A stretch of DNA of 22,521 nucleotides from a virus. Every line of letters starts with the position of its first letter. Positions within the stretch are counted from its first letter, which is position 1. The notes below the pieces were generated by a model that made no database searches, was not told the DNA's origin, and worked only from the letters and a program-made list of their open reading frames with translations. Made by a program: the position numbers and the translations under genes. Shown here piece after piece: positions 5,692 to 13,058 of this stretch. The DNA lies in the IMG/VR virus record IMGVR_UViG_3300033149_004693, positions 1 through 22,521 of that record; one strand, written 5' to 3'.

Positions 5692-6976
5692 ACAGAGTCA
5701 TTTCCTTGACCCTGTGAATTTTGCAAGGATAATTTTAGGAGTAGAGCTGTATCCATACCAGAAGAAATGGATTAGAGACAGAAGCAAACAAAAAATCTTT
5801 GATGCAGGAAGACAAGTAGGGAAGACCACAGTAACAGCGATAGAAACTATCTGGGAAGCATTTTGTTTCAGAGACCAACAGATACTTATCTTCTCACCCA
5901 CATGGAGGCAGACGACAATCCTCTTCACAATGATTCTGGAAATAGCCCGAAGCAATCCAATAATTAGAAGGCATATAGTCAAGGACACAAACACCATGCT
6001 GTTCTTTGACAATGGCTCTAAGGTGTTCGGCTTAACAGCAGGAAGGACAGGATTACCGGGAAGAGGTTTCTCACCAACAAAGGCAAAGTTTGACGAGGGA
6101 GCATTTATACCAGACCAATCATTCACAGCATTCATTCCATTCCTTGTGAGACATAAGGCACATATTGAACTACTCAGCACTCCCTTCGGCAAGAGGGGAT
6201 TCTTCTACAATGCCTTTATCCATTGGAAGGGGTGGAGCAGGCATAAAGTGAAGTCAGAAGATTGCCCAGACATGAGTAAGGAAGACATAGAGGCAGAAAG
6301 ATTGAAAATGACAGAGAACGAGTTTAGACAGGAGTTTGAGGGTGAGTTTATAGAGGAAGTAGATGTATGGTTGCCAAGAGAACTAATACTACAGTGTGTC
6401 AAGGAGGGACTTGCTGTTAAATTCACAAAGAGACCAGATTGTGAATACGTATGTGGACTTGACATAGCACGATTCGGTCTGGATGAAACAGTATTCACAG
6501 TAGTAGAGAAGAATCCAGAAGGAGAGGGTCAGGTTATCTATATAGAGGCAACACAGAAGAAACCAATAACAGATACCATAGGAAGATTGTTACAACTCCA
6601 TAAAAAATTCAATTTCACTTCCTGTTATGTTGATGAGTCAGGACTCGGTGGGGGAGCAGTAGACATTCTGAAAGAGAAGGACATACCCGTGAGACCCATA
6701 ACCTTCACATTACAGAATAAGGATGTCATGTATAAGAATCTTAAAATGCTAATGGAACAGAAGAAAATCTGGATACCCAACAATCCCAGACTCCTTAACC
6801 AGTTAGCCACACTTCAATATGAGTTCAGTAGCAATGGACTCGTTAAAATACACCATGAAGAGAATGGACATGATGATTATCCAGACTCGTTGGCTCTTGC
6901 TTGTATGTGCTTGAAGAGAGAGGAAGGAGGATTCACATTCCTTGAAGACGAAGAGAATGTTACAGGACTGTTTTAA
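5639..6976 (+). CDS. terL: Terminase large subunit (ATPase-nuclease)
   Basis: This motor pumps DNA into the prohead and cuts the concatemer. Residues 1-250 are the ATPase: Walker A AGRQVGKTT (56-64), Walker B with D152-E153 (KFDEGAF) and the coupling motif STP (180-182). The RNase H-like nuclease follows, with acidic residues D275 (GLDIARFG), D332-E333 (YVDESG) and D413/D416 (HDDYPD). Length 445 is normal. The start is GTG 5639, inside the small-subunit gene, with GTG 5648 as an alternative; neither has a strong ribosome site, which suggests coupling. Confidence 0.95.
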   Translation: MIIVSKNLQPSQLAEKHKQSHFLDPVNFARIILGVELYPYQKKWIRDRSKQKIFDAGRQVGKTTVTAIETIWEAFCFRDQQILIFSPTWRQTTILFTMILEIARSNPIIRRHIVKDTNTMLFFDNGSKVFGLTAGRTGLPGRGFSPTKAKFDEGAFIPDQSFTAFIPFLVRHKAHIELLSTPFGKRGFFYNAFIHWKGWSRHKVKSEDCPDMSKEDIEAERLKMTENEFRQEFEGEFIEEVDVWLPRELILQCVKEGLAVKFTKRPDCEYVCGLDIARFGLDETVFTVVEKNPEGEGQVIYIEATQKKPITDTIGRLLQLHKKFNFTSCYVDESGLGGGAVDILKEKDIPVRPITFTLQNKDVMYKNLKMLMEQKKIWIPNNPRLLNQLATLQYEFSSNGLVKIHHEENGHDDYPDSLALACMCLKREEGGFTFLEDEENVTGLF

Positions 6977-6997
6977 AACCGATGTATGACAAGACGA

Positions 6998-7049
6998 TAA
7001 TATTAAAATAATATTAACGATAAACCTTATTAATATTAAAATAATATTA
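6998..7049 (+). promoter_or_regulatory. Double palindromic operator over the AbrB-like gene promoter
   Basis: The self-complementary octamer TAATATTA occurs four times, as two identical 19-bp boxes (octamer, AAA, octamer) at 6998-7016 and 7031-7049, whose starts are 33 bp apart (about three turns). The best TATA candidate (CTTATTAA, about 7026-7033) lies between them, roughly 26 bp before ATG 7055, so the mRNA would be nearly leaderless and box 2 would cover the start region. Autoregulation by the AbrB-like product is the natural reading. Confidence 0.6.
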
Positions 7050-7054
7050 TTAGC

Positions 7055-7243
7055 ATGATTAAACGGAAAGTCTGGAAGAATAATGGAACAGGGCAACTAT
7101 TAATAACAATTCCCACGAACTCTGGAATCAATGAAGGCGATGAAGTAATAATCTCTGCTGATGTTTCCAAAGAAAATACAATTAATATTGATGAAATCAG
7201 AAGGATAGTCAGGGAAGAAATTGAAAGAGCCAAAACTTATTAA
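7055..7243 (+). CDS. AbrB/SpoVT-type (swapped-hairpin) transcriptional regulator
   Basis: The 62-residue protein opens with the archaeal AbrB-like plan: KRKVWKNNGTGQLLITIP (3-20), then NSGINEGDEVIIS (22-34), the two-strand hairpins that intertwine in a dimer to bind DNA. The C-terminal part (45-62) is one charged helix, probably for oligomerisation. It lies between terminase and portal, which are constitutive or late genes elsewhere, so it may set the timing of the packaging and head genes. Two dyad boxes directly upstream are likely its own binding sites. Confidence 0.8.
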   Translation: MIKRKVWKNNGTGQLLITIPTNSGINEGDEVIISADVSKENTINIDEIRRIVREEIERAKTY

Positions 7244-7275
7244 GGAAGTAAACAAAATAATTAAAGAGTGATTGG

Positions 7276-10200
7276 ATGGTTAAGATATTCGGGATTGAGA
7301 TTGGTTCAGCAAAGAAACATCAGGAAGAGATAACTAAACTCCAGACACAAATTATGGAAGAGCAGTTTAATAATAATTTTAGACCTGTCATAGACCAAAC
7401 ACAAGTTATGGGCGATGAAATTGTAAAGATACCTTATTATCCATTACCTGAAAGACATTTATTTGATGTTGCGGCTCACTCAGATGTTCTAAGAAATGTA
7501 ATCAGGGCATTGAATAAAGAGATATTCAGGCATGGGTTTGAGATAACAGAAAAGTTTGCCAAGAAATGTAAAGTATGTGGAAAAGAATTTGAACACCCTG
7601 TTGATGAATGTGACGAGTGCAAAAAAGAAGGCAGACCTTTCCATAATCTAAGAGACCCAAATTCAAAACAAAGGGAAATTCTGGAAGTCTTTCTGAAACG
7701 AGTAAACGACAATGAACAAGATATTATCAAGGTTTGTAAGATGGTGAACAATGATATAGAAACTATTGACAATGGTTACTTCCTTCTTGTAAAAGATTAT
7801 TTCTGGAACGAAGAAGGAATGCTCATAGGAAGTTTACCGAGAGAATTGGTCAGGGCAGACCCCAAACATATCAGGATAATTGCAGATGATACAGGAAGAC
7901 TCGGAAGAAACAAGGCAGGGGAGATAATAAGAACCTGCCTTGAACATAGAGAAGAGTTTTGGGTAAAAAGATTGAAATGTCCACGATGTGGAAGAAAATT
8001 ATTTCCTGCTTACTATAGAGGACAAGCCCCAAATGGTAAATATTTATTCTATATCAAAAACGAAATATACCACACCTCAAAATATATGCCAAGCATGGTT
8101 TATGGATTCTCACCTATCTTCTCAGTCTGGATGAAGGTAAATACATTGATGTATCAAGACCGATACATGTTGGACTATTATCTGAAACAGAGACCTCCAA
8201 GAGCATTAATGTTCGTAAACACATCAAACATGAATTCCTTACAGAAAATGTGGGCATGGATGAAAGACCAATTTAAAAAGAATCCACATCAGATACCTCC
8301 GTGTGGTGTTGAAACACCCGGTAAAGGTAAATTCATTGAATATATTGACTTCATGAAATCCCTTGATGAGATGCAATTCATAGAGGCAAGAAACGAATTC
8401 AGAAGGTCAATAGGTTGTTATGATGAAAAAACAGAAATATTCACAAGTGAAGGATGGAAACTTTTCTCAGAACTTACAGAAAAGGAATTAGTAGCAGAAG
8501 TTAATGACAACTTAACAATCAATTTTGTAAAACCAAGACATTATTTCAAAGCAGATTATGAAGGAGAGATGTATAGTTTCAAGACAAAGTCTTTAGATTT
8601 ATTGGTGACACCAAACCATAACATGGTGGTTGTCAATGAAAACAAGTATTACTCAACAAAACAAATGCAGATGCAGTTGAAAAGAGCAGACCAGACAAGA
8701 AGATGTATAATACCACAAACAATCGAATGGGAAGGGAAAGAAATAGATAAATTTACAGTTGCGGGACAAAAATTAAAGAATCATATACTAAAGCCGATAG
8801 TTCTTAATGGTGATGATTACTGTAAATTTATGGGCATATATCTTTCAGAAGGAAGTGTTTCAAAAGATAAATATTACAAAGTTCAAATTGCACAGTCAAA
8901 AGATAATAACAAAGAAAAATATGAAAAAATAAAGGAAATGATTAAATCTTTACCTTTTAATTATTTTGAAGTTAAGAATAAAGGAATAGTAGTGAATTCA
9001 AAACAGTTGAATGAATACTTAAGACAGTTTGGATATTCTGGAGAAAAATATGTTCCAGATGAAATAAAGAATGCTACAAAAAGACAAGTAAGGATTTTTC
9101 TTGATTGGTTTATTCTTGGAGATGGATACAAAAGGACATATATTAAGAATGGACATACAAATGAAAGAATAATTACTAAATCGAAAAAATTAGCTGATGA
9201 TATACAGGAACTTTATCTAAAGCTTGAAATTTCAACGACTTTAAGAAAAACAAAAGAAGGATACTATGAAGTATCAACAAGACACACAAAAAACAATAAA
9301 TGGAAAAAATACTCACGAATTAGAAAAGAAAACATAGAAAAGGAATATTACAAAGGAAAGATATACTGTGTCGAAGTTTCATCACATAAACTTTTGGTCA
9401 GAAGAAACGGAAAAATCGCAGTTTGTGGCAATAGTGTCTATGGGGTTATGCCACTATTCCAAGCCGATGTAAGTACGTCAGGTGGGCTAAATAACGAGGG
9501 ATTGCAGGTTACAGTTACAAATAGGGCAGTAGAGGATGGACAAGAGGTCTATAACAAGGGCTTCTTCCCTTGGTTGCTCAAACAATTAAGGATTACAGAT
9601 TATGTTCTTGAACTTGTGCCAAGCGAGGAAAGAGATGAAATGGCCGAATTGCAGATAGAAGCCCAGAAGATACAGAACGCAAGGATGATGCAATCAATGG
9701 GCTTTGATGTAACCCTTAATGAAGATGGTGATTTTGAATACGAACCAACAGAAGTACCAGTAGAACCTCCAACTCCAACAGAAGGAATGAGAGAAGGAGT
9801 TCCACGAATAGGGACAACAGGACAGGTAGAACCTCCACAAAATATGTCAGGTGAACCTCCAGACATGAGAAGAAGTAAGGATGCTCCTATATCAACAACT
9901 ACAACAGAAGTTACAAACCCGAGATATAATATGAGAAGAAGAGAGTTAGAGAAGTTCTTACAGAAAACTCTTGAAGATATAATAAAGGAAACTAAGACCA
10001 AAATGAGCATCAAAAAACAGGGAGAAGGTATGGGAGATATGATTAAATTCCTTATGGGTTCACTTTTCACAGGAAAATTTAAGGGAATATCAACGGAAAA
10101 ATCAAATTTAATCAAAGAATATCTAATCAGAGCATTGACAAAGAAATATCCATTAACAAGGATTATAAATTATATAAACAGAAAGGGTGGAAAAAATATA

Positions 10201-10494
10201 ACTCCAGAACAAGCAGAGACTATAGCCCGAACAGAAATTCAAGCACTCCAAAACAAAGCGAGGGAATGGTCTTATAAAAAAGTAGACCCACAGGAAAAGT
10301 TCAAGTATAAGTGGATAAATCCTTTGGATAACAGAACAACTGAAATCTGTAAAAAATTGGTAGCAAGGACAAGAAACGGTGTTTCCCTTGATACTTTAAA
10401 GAAGATGATAGCAGAGGAATCGAAACTTGCAGGATTTGAACCGAGAGAGTTTACGCCTCATATTGGTTGTAGGTCAACCTTCGTTAAAATATAG
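7276..10494 (+). CDS. Portal protein fused to a MuF-like head morphogenesis domain, interrupted by an intein
   Basis: The precursor has 1072 residues; removal of residues 381-719 leaves 733. The portal part (1-380 and 720-about 830) forms the dodecameric DNA channel and terminase dock. It carries knuckles absent from most phage portals: C98-x2-C101 with C112-x2-C115, and C221/H224 with C235-x2-C238, likely zinc sites. A proline-rich linker (about 835-880) leads to a C-terminal MuF domain (about 940-1072, SPP1 gp7 family) with ETIARTE (981-987), W1013, DNR (1018-1020), C1025 and the PHIGCRS end (H1062, C1065). Portal-MuF fusions are known but less usual than separate genes. ATG 7276 has no strong ribosome site nearby; it follows the regulator by 32 bases. 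Confidence 0.88.
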   Translation: MVKIFGIEIGSAKKHQEEITKLQTQIMEEQFNNNFRPVIDQTQVMGDEIVKIPYYPLPERHLFDVAAHSDVLRNVIRALNKEIFRHGFEITEKFAKKCKVCGKEFEHPVDECDECKKEGRPFHNLRDPNSKQREILEVFLKRVNDNEQDIIKVCKMVNNDIETIDNGYFLLVKDYFWNEEGMLIGSLPRELVRADPKHIRIIADDTGRLGRNKAGEIIRTCLEHREEFWVKRLKCPRCGRKLFPAYYRGQAPNGKYLFYIKNEIYHTSKYMPSMVYGFSPIFSVWMKVNTLMYQDRYMLDYYLKQRPPRALMFVNTSNMNSLQKMWAWMKDQFKKNPHQIPPCGVETPGKGKFIEYIDFMKSLDEMQFIEARNEFRRSIGCYDEKTEIFTSEGWKLFSELTEKELVAEVNDNLTINFVKPRHYFKADYEGEMYSFKTKSLDLLVTPNHNMVVVNENKYYSTKQMQMQLKRADQTRRCIIPQTIEWEGKEIDKFTVAGQKLKNHILKPIVLNGDDYCKFMGIYLSEGSVSKDKYYKVQIAQSKDNNKEKYEKIKEMIKSLPFNYFEVKNKGIVVNSKQLNEYLRQFGYSGEKYVPDEIKNATKRQVRIFLDWFILGDGYKRTYIKNGHTNERIITKSKKLADDIQELYLKLEISTTLRKTKEGYYEVSTRHTKNNKWKKYSRIRKENIEKEYYKGKIYCVEVSSHKLLVRRNGKIAVCGNSVYGVMPLFQADVSTSGGLNNEGLQVTVTNRAVEDGQEVYNKGFFPWLLKQLRITDYVLELVPSEERDEMAELQIEAQKIQNARMMQSMGFDVTLNEDGDFEYEPTEVPVEPPTPTEGMREGVPRIGTTGQVEPPQNMSGEPPDMRRSKDAPISTTTTEVTNPRYNMRRRELEKFLQKTLEDIIKETKTKMSIKKQGEGMGDMIKFLMGSLFTGKFKGISTEKSNLIKEYLIRALTKKYPLTRIINYINRKGGKNITPEQAETIARTEIQALQNKAREWSYKKVDPQEKFKYKWINPLDNRTTEICKKLVARTRNGVSLDTLKKMIAEESKLAGFEPREFTPHIGCRSTFVKI
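8416..9432 (+). mobile_element. Intein with LAGLIDADG homing endonuclease inside the portal gene
   Basis: Residues 381-719 (339 aa) of the portal precursor. It starts with Cys381 in CYDEKTEIFT (block A), has T445-P-N-H448 (block B), two dodecapeptide motifs FMGIYLSEGS (518-527) and LDWFILGDG (609-617) of a LAGLIDADG endonuclease, YCVEVSSHKLLV (block F) and ends NGKIAVCGN, followed by Ser720. Splicing would join SIG to SVYG. The penultimate residue is Gly instead of the usual His, a variant seen in active inteins. DNA here is more AT-rich than the flanking portal sequence. Both endonuclease motifs keep the acidic residue (E525, D616), so it may still be mobile. Confidence 0.93.
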
Positions 10495-10519
10495 GTAAAT
10501 GTGGTGGCAGATTTACCTA
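10492..10519 (+). promoter_or_regulatory. Perfect 9-bp inverted repeat at the portal stop codon
   Basis: TAGGTAAAT (10492-10500) and ATTTACCTA (10511-10519) are exact reverse complements around a 10-base loop, and the left arm begins with the portal stop codon. No U-tract follows, so an archaeal terminator is unlikely. It could be an mRNA hairpin or a dyad operator just upstream of the TATA box at 10523-10531. Confidence 0.55.
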
Positions 10520-10531
10520 CGAAATATAAAG
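10520..10531 (+). promoter_or_regulatory. BRE/TATA of the gp10-like gene
   Basis: CGAAATATAAAG reads as a BRE-like CGAAA merged with a TATA box. Its centre is about 31 bp before the ATG at 10557, giving a leader of a few bases. A more obvious TATATAT run at 10545-10551 is too close to the ATG to act as TATA box for this gene. Confidence 0.45.
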
Positions 10532-10556
10532 TCCTTGACCGAGATTATATATTAGT

Positions 10557-10994
10557 ATGGAAAAAGACTTTAAAGTTTTGGTAAGAGATATAAAGGAATC
10601 AGAAACTATAAAGAAATTTGCAGAAGATATGATGAATTTTATTTTTACTAAATCTCAGGAAAATCTCATTCAAAATGGTTCAGTAGACACGGGTTTTCTG
10701 CTTCGTAGTGGTAAACCACCGAAATGGGAAGGAAATACCCTTACTCTCGGCTACGATGCCCCTTATGCCCGCATGATAGAATATGGAACGCCACCACATC
10801 CTGTCTCTGGGAAACATTTTGTTGCATGGGTAAGAAGAAAACTCGGGATAACAGACCCAGAAACAGCGAGGGTTGCATGGGCAATAGCCACGAAAATAAA
10901 GAAGGAAGGCACCGACCCCAAACCATTTTTGCGTCCTGCAATCAATGATGCGATTGCCAAGTTTGGTCTAAAGATAAAACCAATAATAGAGTAA
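10557..10994 (+). CDS. HK97 gp10-like neck / minor head protein
   Basis: The 145-residue product has the HK97-gp10 pattern: SVDTGFLLRSG (41-51), a beta strand region, then YDAPYARMIEYGTPPHPVSG (66-85), and the C-terminal PFLRPAIND. Family members sit at the head-tail junction or close the tail, and some archaeal viruses place the gene beside the portal as here. Exact role, neck versus minor capsid, is inferred from position. It probably has its own promoter (10520-10531) and little leader. Confidence 0.8.
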   Translation: MEKDFKVLVRDIKESETIKKFAEDMMNFIFTKSQENLIQNGSVDTGFLLRSGKPPKWEGNTLTLGYDAPYARMIEYGTPPHPVSGKHFVAWVRRKLGITDPETARVAWAIATKIKKEGTDPKPFLRPAINDAIAKFGLKIKPIIE

Positions 10995-11042
10995 CACTTT
11001 TAAGTAGGTTAGAATAATAATAAACTAAATGGAGGGTTATGG

Positions 11043-11387
11043 ATGCTGGAAAAGAATTGGAAAGTCGCCTTGACACATGCATTTTATGTATTCGGACTTA
11101 CTTTCTTCTCAACACTATCAAGCGAGTTCTATAAACTCGGTGGGAAAATAACTCTTGACCAATTCTGTTTTTGTTTCATGTCGGCTTTTATTGCCTTCGG
11201 TCTATCATTCTTCATTTCACTACAAGTCCAAAGTAAATCTAATTCCTATATGGAAGTGTCTCCATTACTTTCAACGAAGAAAAAGAAAAGATTAAAAGTA
11301 ACTAAAACAAATAAATCAATTAAAGGTAGTTTTTGGGGAGTACTACTAAAAATTATTCATGCTCCTCAATATATTGAGGTGTATTAA
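11043..11387 (+). CDS. Small protein with two membrane segments (holin-like topology)
   Basis: Two hydrophobic stretches, about residues 10-28 (LTHAFYVFGLTFFSTLSS) and 42-62 (FCFCFMSAFIAFGLSFFISL), are followed by a strongly basic tail (KKKKRLKVTKTNK, about 79-92). This is class II holin-like topology, and holins permeabilise the membrane at lysis, but no family is recognised and the position among head genes is not typical of lysis cassettes. It could equally be a membrane anchor for assembly. GGAGGG (11031-11036), 6 bases before ATG 11043, is a good ribosome site. The next gene starts directly after its stop. Confidence 0.55.
   Translation: MLEKNWKVALTHAFYVFGLTFFSTLSSEFYKLGGKITLDQFCFCFMSAFIAFGLSFFISLQVQSKSNSYMEVSPLLSTKKKKRLKVTKTNKSIKGSFWGVLLKIIHAPQYIEVY
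11364..11379 (+). promoter_or_regulatory. Palindrome hiding the ribosome site of the protease-scaffold gene
   Basis: CCTCAATATATTGAGG is a perfect 16-bp palindrome. In RNA it can fold as a 6-bp stem with a 4-base loop. Its right arm contains GAGG, the core of the GAGGTG ribosome site (11376-11381) for the ATG at 11388. The left arm CCTC is its complement. A ribosome finishing the upstream gene (stop at 11385-11387) would melt it, so translation of the two genes may be coupled. Confidence 0.5.
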
Positions 11388-13058
11388 ATGGAAGATGAGA
11401 TAATCATTGACCTTGCTAAACTGAAAAAACCTGCACAATTTCCTAAGGATGAAATTCTTGACGAAGATGACAGGCTTGTAAGAGGATGGCTCTCTGTTGA
11501 GACTAAGGATAAAGATGGGGAGATAATTCCTATTTCTGAATTGAAAAGGTCTATGAATACTTGGATGAGACGTGGAGGTTTTGTTACAGACCAACATTCC
11601 AATAGAGTTATAGGCAAGGTTCTGAACTGGAAGGAGGATGTCCATCCAAAAGTAGGAAAAAAAGGAATAGTTCTTGATTACCAGATATTTGATGACTACA
11701 CTATTGATGATTCAGTTTGGAATGATATCAAGGCAGGAAAGAGGTCTCTATCCTTTGGTGGCAGGGCAGTAAAACAGCCAAAGATGGTCAAGGATGAACA
11801 TACAGGTGAGGATGCTAAAGAACTTCATGGGATAGAAGCATACGAGGTTGCTTCTGTGATAGACCCTGCAAATAAATATGCTGAAAATATTGCTGTGAAT
11901 TTCTTGGCAAAAGGAGATAAGAAAAAACAAATCAGAACAGTAGGGATGCCAAGAAGAGACCTTATTGCCTATGAATTATTTAACAAACCTTATGATGAAC
12001 TGTCAGATGCTGAGAAGGAACTTGTGCATCAACGAAGGATGGCTGACGACAAAATAAAAGGAATGGATATTCAAAAACCATTCGCAGGTTACAAAAACTT
12101 TGCCGATTGTGTAAGCCAGAATCAAGACAAGCGTGACCCAGAGGCATATTGTGCGGTAATAATGAGAGCAGTAGAAGGAGAGAAGGCAAAACAGGAAGAA
12201 GTTAAAAAACCTGAAGAAAGACCACCAAAGGCATGGTGGGATAGGGTTGTGTCAAGATTGCGACAAGTTTCAGGAGTCAAAGACCCTGAGAGACTTGCAG
12301 GGTGGATATGGTATCATCATATGAATAAAGACATCGACAAGATGTCTGATGATGATTTAACGAAGTTGATAAAGTCTGCTCCGACCATAAACGAAGCGAA
12401 CAACGGCAAAACTTTAAAAGCAACTGAATATAATACTCATACAGGTGAAGGTATGGAAAAAGAAAATTTGAAAGATAAGGAAGAGGAAACCAAATCCAAA
12501 CCTTCCGCCAAAACTGAAAAAACCGAAGAAAAAGAAGAAACTAAACAAGAAGAAGAAGCAACAAAGCCCGAGGAAGCAATTTCTGAACTTGCACAGAGAA
12601 TTGAAGGAATAGCTGAGGAAATAGCAGAAGTCAAGGCAAAACTAGCTAAACAGGACGAGGAAGAGAAACCAACAGAAGAGGCAGAGAAGCCTAAAGAACC
12701 ATTGGAAGATGAGGAAAAACAGGAGGAGCAGAAACTTCCGAAAGCACCGGCAGGTGAAACCGATGAAACTGCCGATGAAGAAAGCGACAAAGTTCAGATA
12801 ATGGAAAAGATGATAAGTAAGAGCATAGAAAAGGAACTCAAGAAGAGAGGCATAATAAAATCAACAACTCCACGACCAAAGACTACCGAAGTTCAGAAGA
12901 AGGTAGAAAAGAAAGAGGAACTCGCATTAGAACTTCTTAACAAGGCAAAGAAGGGCGAATTAACACAAGCAGATATGAATAGAATAACAAAGGAATACAT
13001 CAGAGAAAACAGCGAAGCAGGACTCAGAGAATTCTTAAATGAGGGGAGGGCGAGCTAA
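11388..13058 (+). CDS. Prohead protease (S78/XkdF-like) fused to scaffold
   Basis: Residues about 1-175 are an HK97-type maturation protease: RLVRGWLSVE (29-38), H70 in VTDQHSNRVIGKV, and S122 in KRSLSFGGRAV, the likely His-Ser pair. A second region (226-312) contains PFAGYKNFADCV and DPEAYCAVIM, with C241 and C255, followed by AWWDRVVSRLRQVSG and GWIWYHHM; this block recurs in archaeal and phage head proteins but its role is unknown to me. Residues about 355-556 are a Glu/Lys-rich coiled-coil scaffold. In prohead assembly the scaffold is degraded by the protease. Fusion of both in one gene is known in phages. A nested start at 12453 may give free scaffold. Confidence 0.8.
   Translation: MEDEIIIDLAKLKKPAQFPKDEILDEDDRLVRGWLSVETKDKDGEIIPISELKRSMNTWMRRGGFVTDQHSNRVIGKVLNWKEDVHPKVGKKGIVLDYQIFDDYTIDDSVWNDIKAGKRSLSFGGRAVKQPKMVKDEHTGEDAKELHGIEAYEVASVIDPANKYAENIAVNFLAKGDKKKQIRTVGMPRRDLIAYELFNKPYDELSDAEKELVHQRRMADDKIKGMDIQKPFAGYKNFADCVSQNQDKRDPEAYCAVIMRAVEGEKAKQEEVKKPEERPPKAWWDRVVSRLRQVSGVKDPERLAGWIWYHHMNKDIDKMSDDDLTKLIKSAPTINEANNGKTLKATEYNTHTGEGMEKENLKDKEEETKSKPSAKTEKTEEKEETKQEEEATKPEEAISELAQRIEGIAEEIAEVKAKLAKQDEEEKPTEEAEKPKEPLEDEEKQEEQKLPKAPAGETDETADEESDKVQIMEKMISKSIEKELKKRGIIKSTTPRPKTTEVQKKVEKKEELALELLNKAKKGELTQADMNRITKEYIRENSEAGLREFLNEGRAS
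12382..12448 (+). promoter_or_regulatory. Candidate internal promoter and ribosome site for the nested scaffold
   Basis: Inside the protease-scaffold gene, CGACCATAAA (12382-12391), identical to the element at 19079-19098, is followed by a TATA-like TTTAAAAG (12413-12420) and the ribosome site AGGTGA (12443-12448), 4 bases before an in-frame ATG at 12453. The predicted start near 12442 would give a short leader. All parts are inside coding sequence, so chance is possible. Confidence 0.35.
12453..13058 (+). CDS. Nested in-frame scaffold protein (internal start of the protease-scaffold gene)
   Basis: ATG 12453 (codon 356) is in frame with the long gene and preceded by AGGTGA. The 201-residue product would be the entire charged coiled-coil part: Glu/Lys/Thr/Pro-rich to about 445 and more ordered helices at the C-terminus, ending in ELLNKAKKGELTQADMNRI. 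Internal scaffold starts inside protease genes are known in lambda (C/Nu3) and related phages. The separate product is inferred; it lets scaffold exceed protease in number, as assembly requires. Confidence 0.5.
   Translation: MEKENLKDKEEETKSKPSAKTEKTEEKEETKQEEEATKPEEAISELAQRIEGIAEEIAEVKAKLAKQDEEEKPTEEAEKPKEPLEDEEKQEEQKLPKAPAGETDETADEESDKVQIMEKMISKSIEKELKKRGIIKSTTPRPKTTEVQKKVEKKEELALELLNKAKKGELTQADMNRITKEYIRENSEAGLREFLNEGRAS

Noticed and set aside
5698-6192. Minus-strand open frame of 164 codons opposite the large terminase
   Set aside because: The plus strand carries Walker motifs and normal terminase length; the minus frame has no recognisable content.
7055-7243. The AbrB-like gene as an antitoxin of a toxin-antitoxin pair
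   Set aside because: No toxin-like partner is adjacent; the next gene is the portal and the previous one the terminase.
9600-10115. Long open frame on the minus strand (171 codons)
   Set aside because: It lies opposite the MuF linker of the portal gene, is rich in Ser, Ile and Leu as expected from the reverse of a Glu/Lys/Pro-rich sequence, and has no ribosome site or motif.
10536-10552. TGACCGAGATTATATAT as another member of the YGACCATAAA promoter class
   Set aside because: Only the first five bases match, and the TATATAT run is about 9 bp from the ATG, too near to serve as TATA box for the gene at 10557.
12382-12391. CGACCATAAA in the scaffold gene as plain coding coincidence
   Set aside because: Not fully rejected: it encodes a PTINEA segment naturally, but its place just before a ribosome site and in-frame ATG led to reporting it at low confidence.
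12437-12790. Minus-strand open frame with Ser-rich repeats
   Set aside because: It is the antisense image of the Glu/Lys-rich scaffold region; repeated Ser-Ser arises from GAA/GAG codons read backwards.
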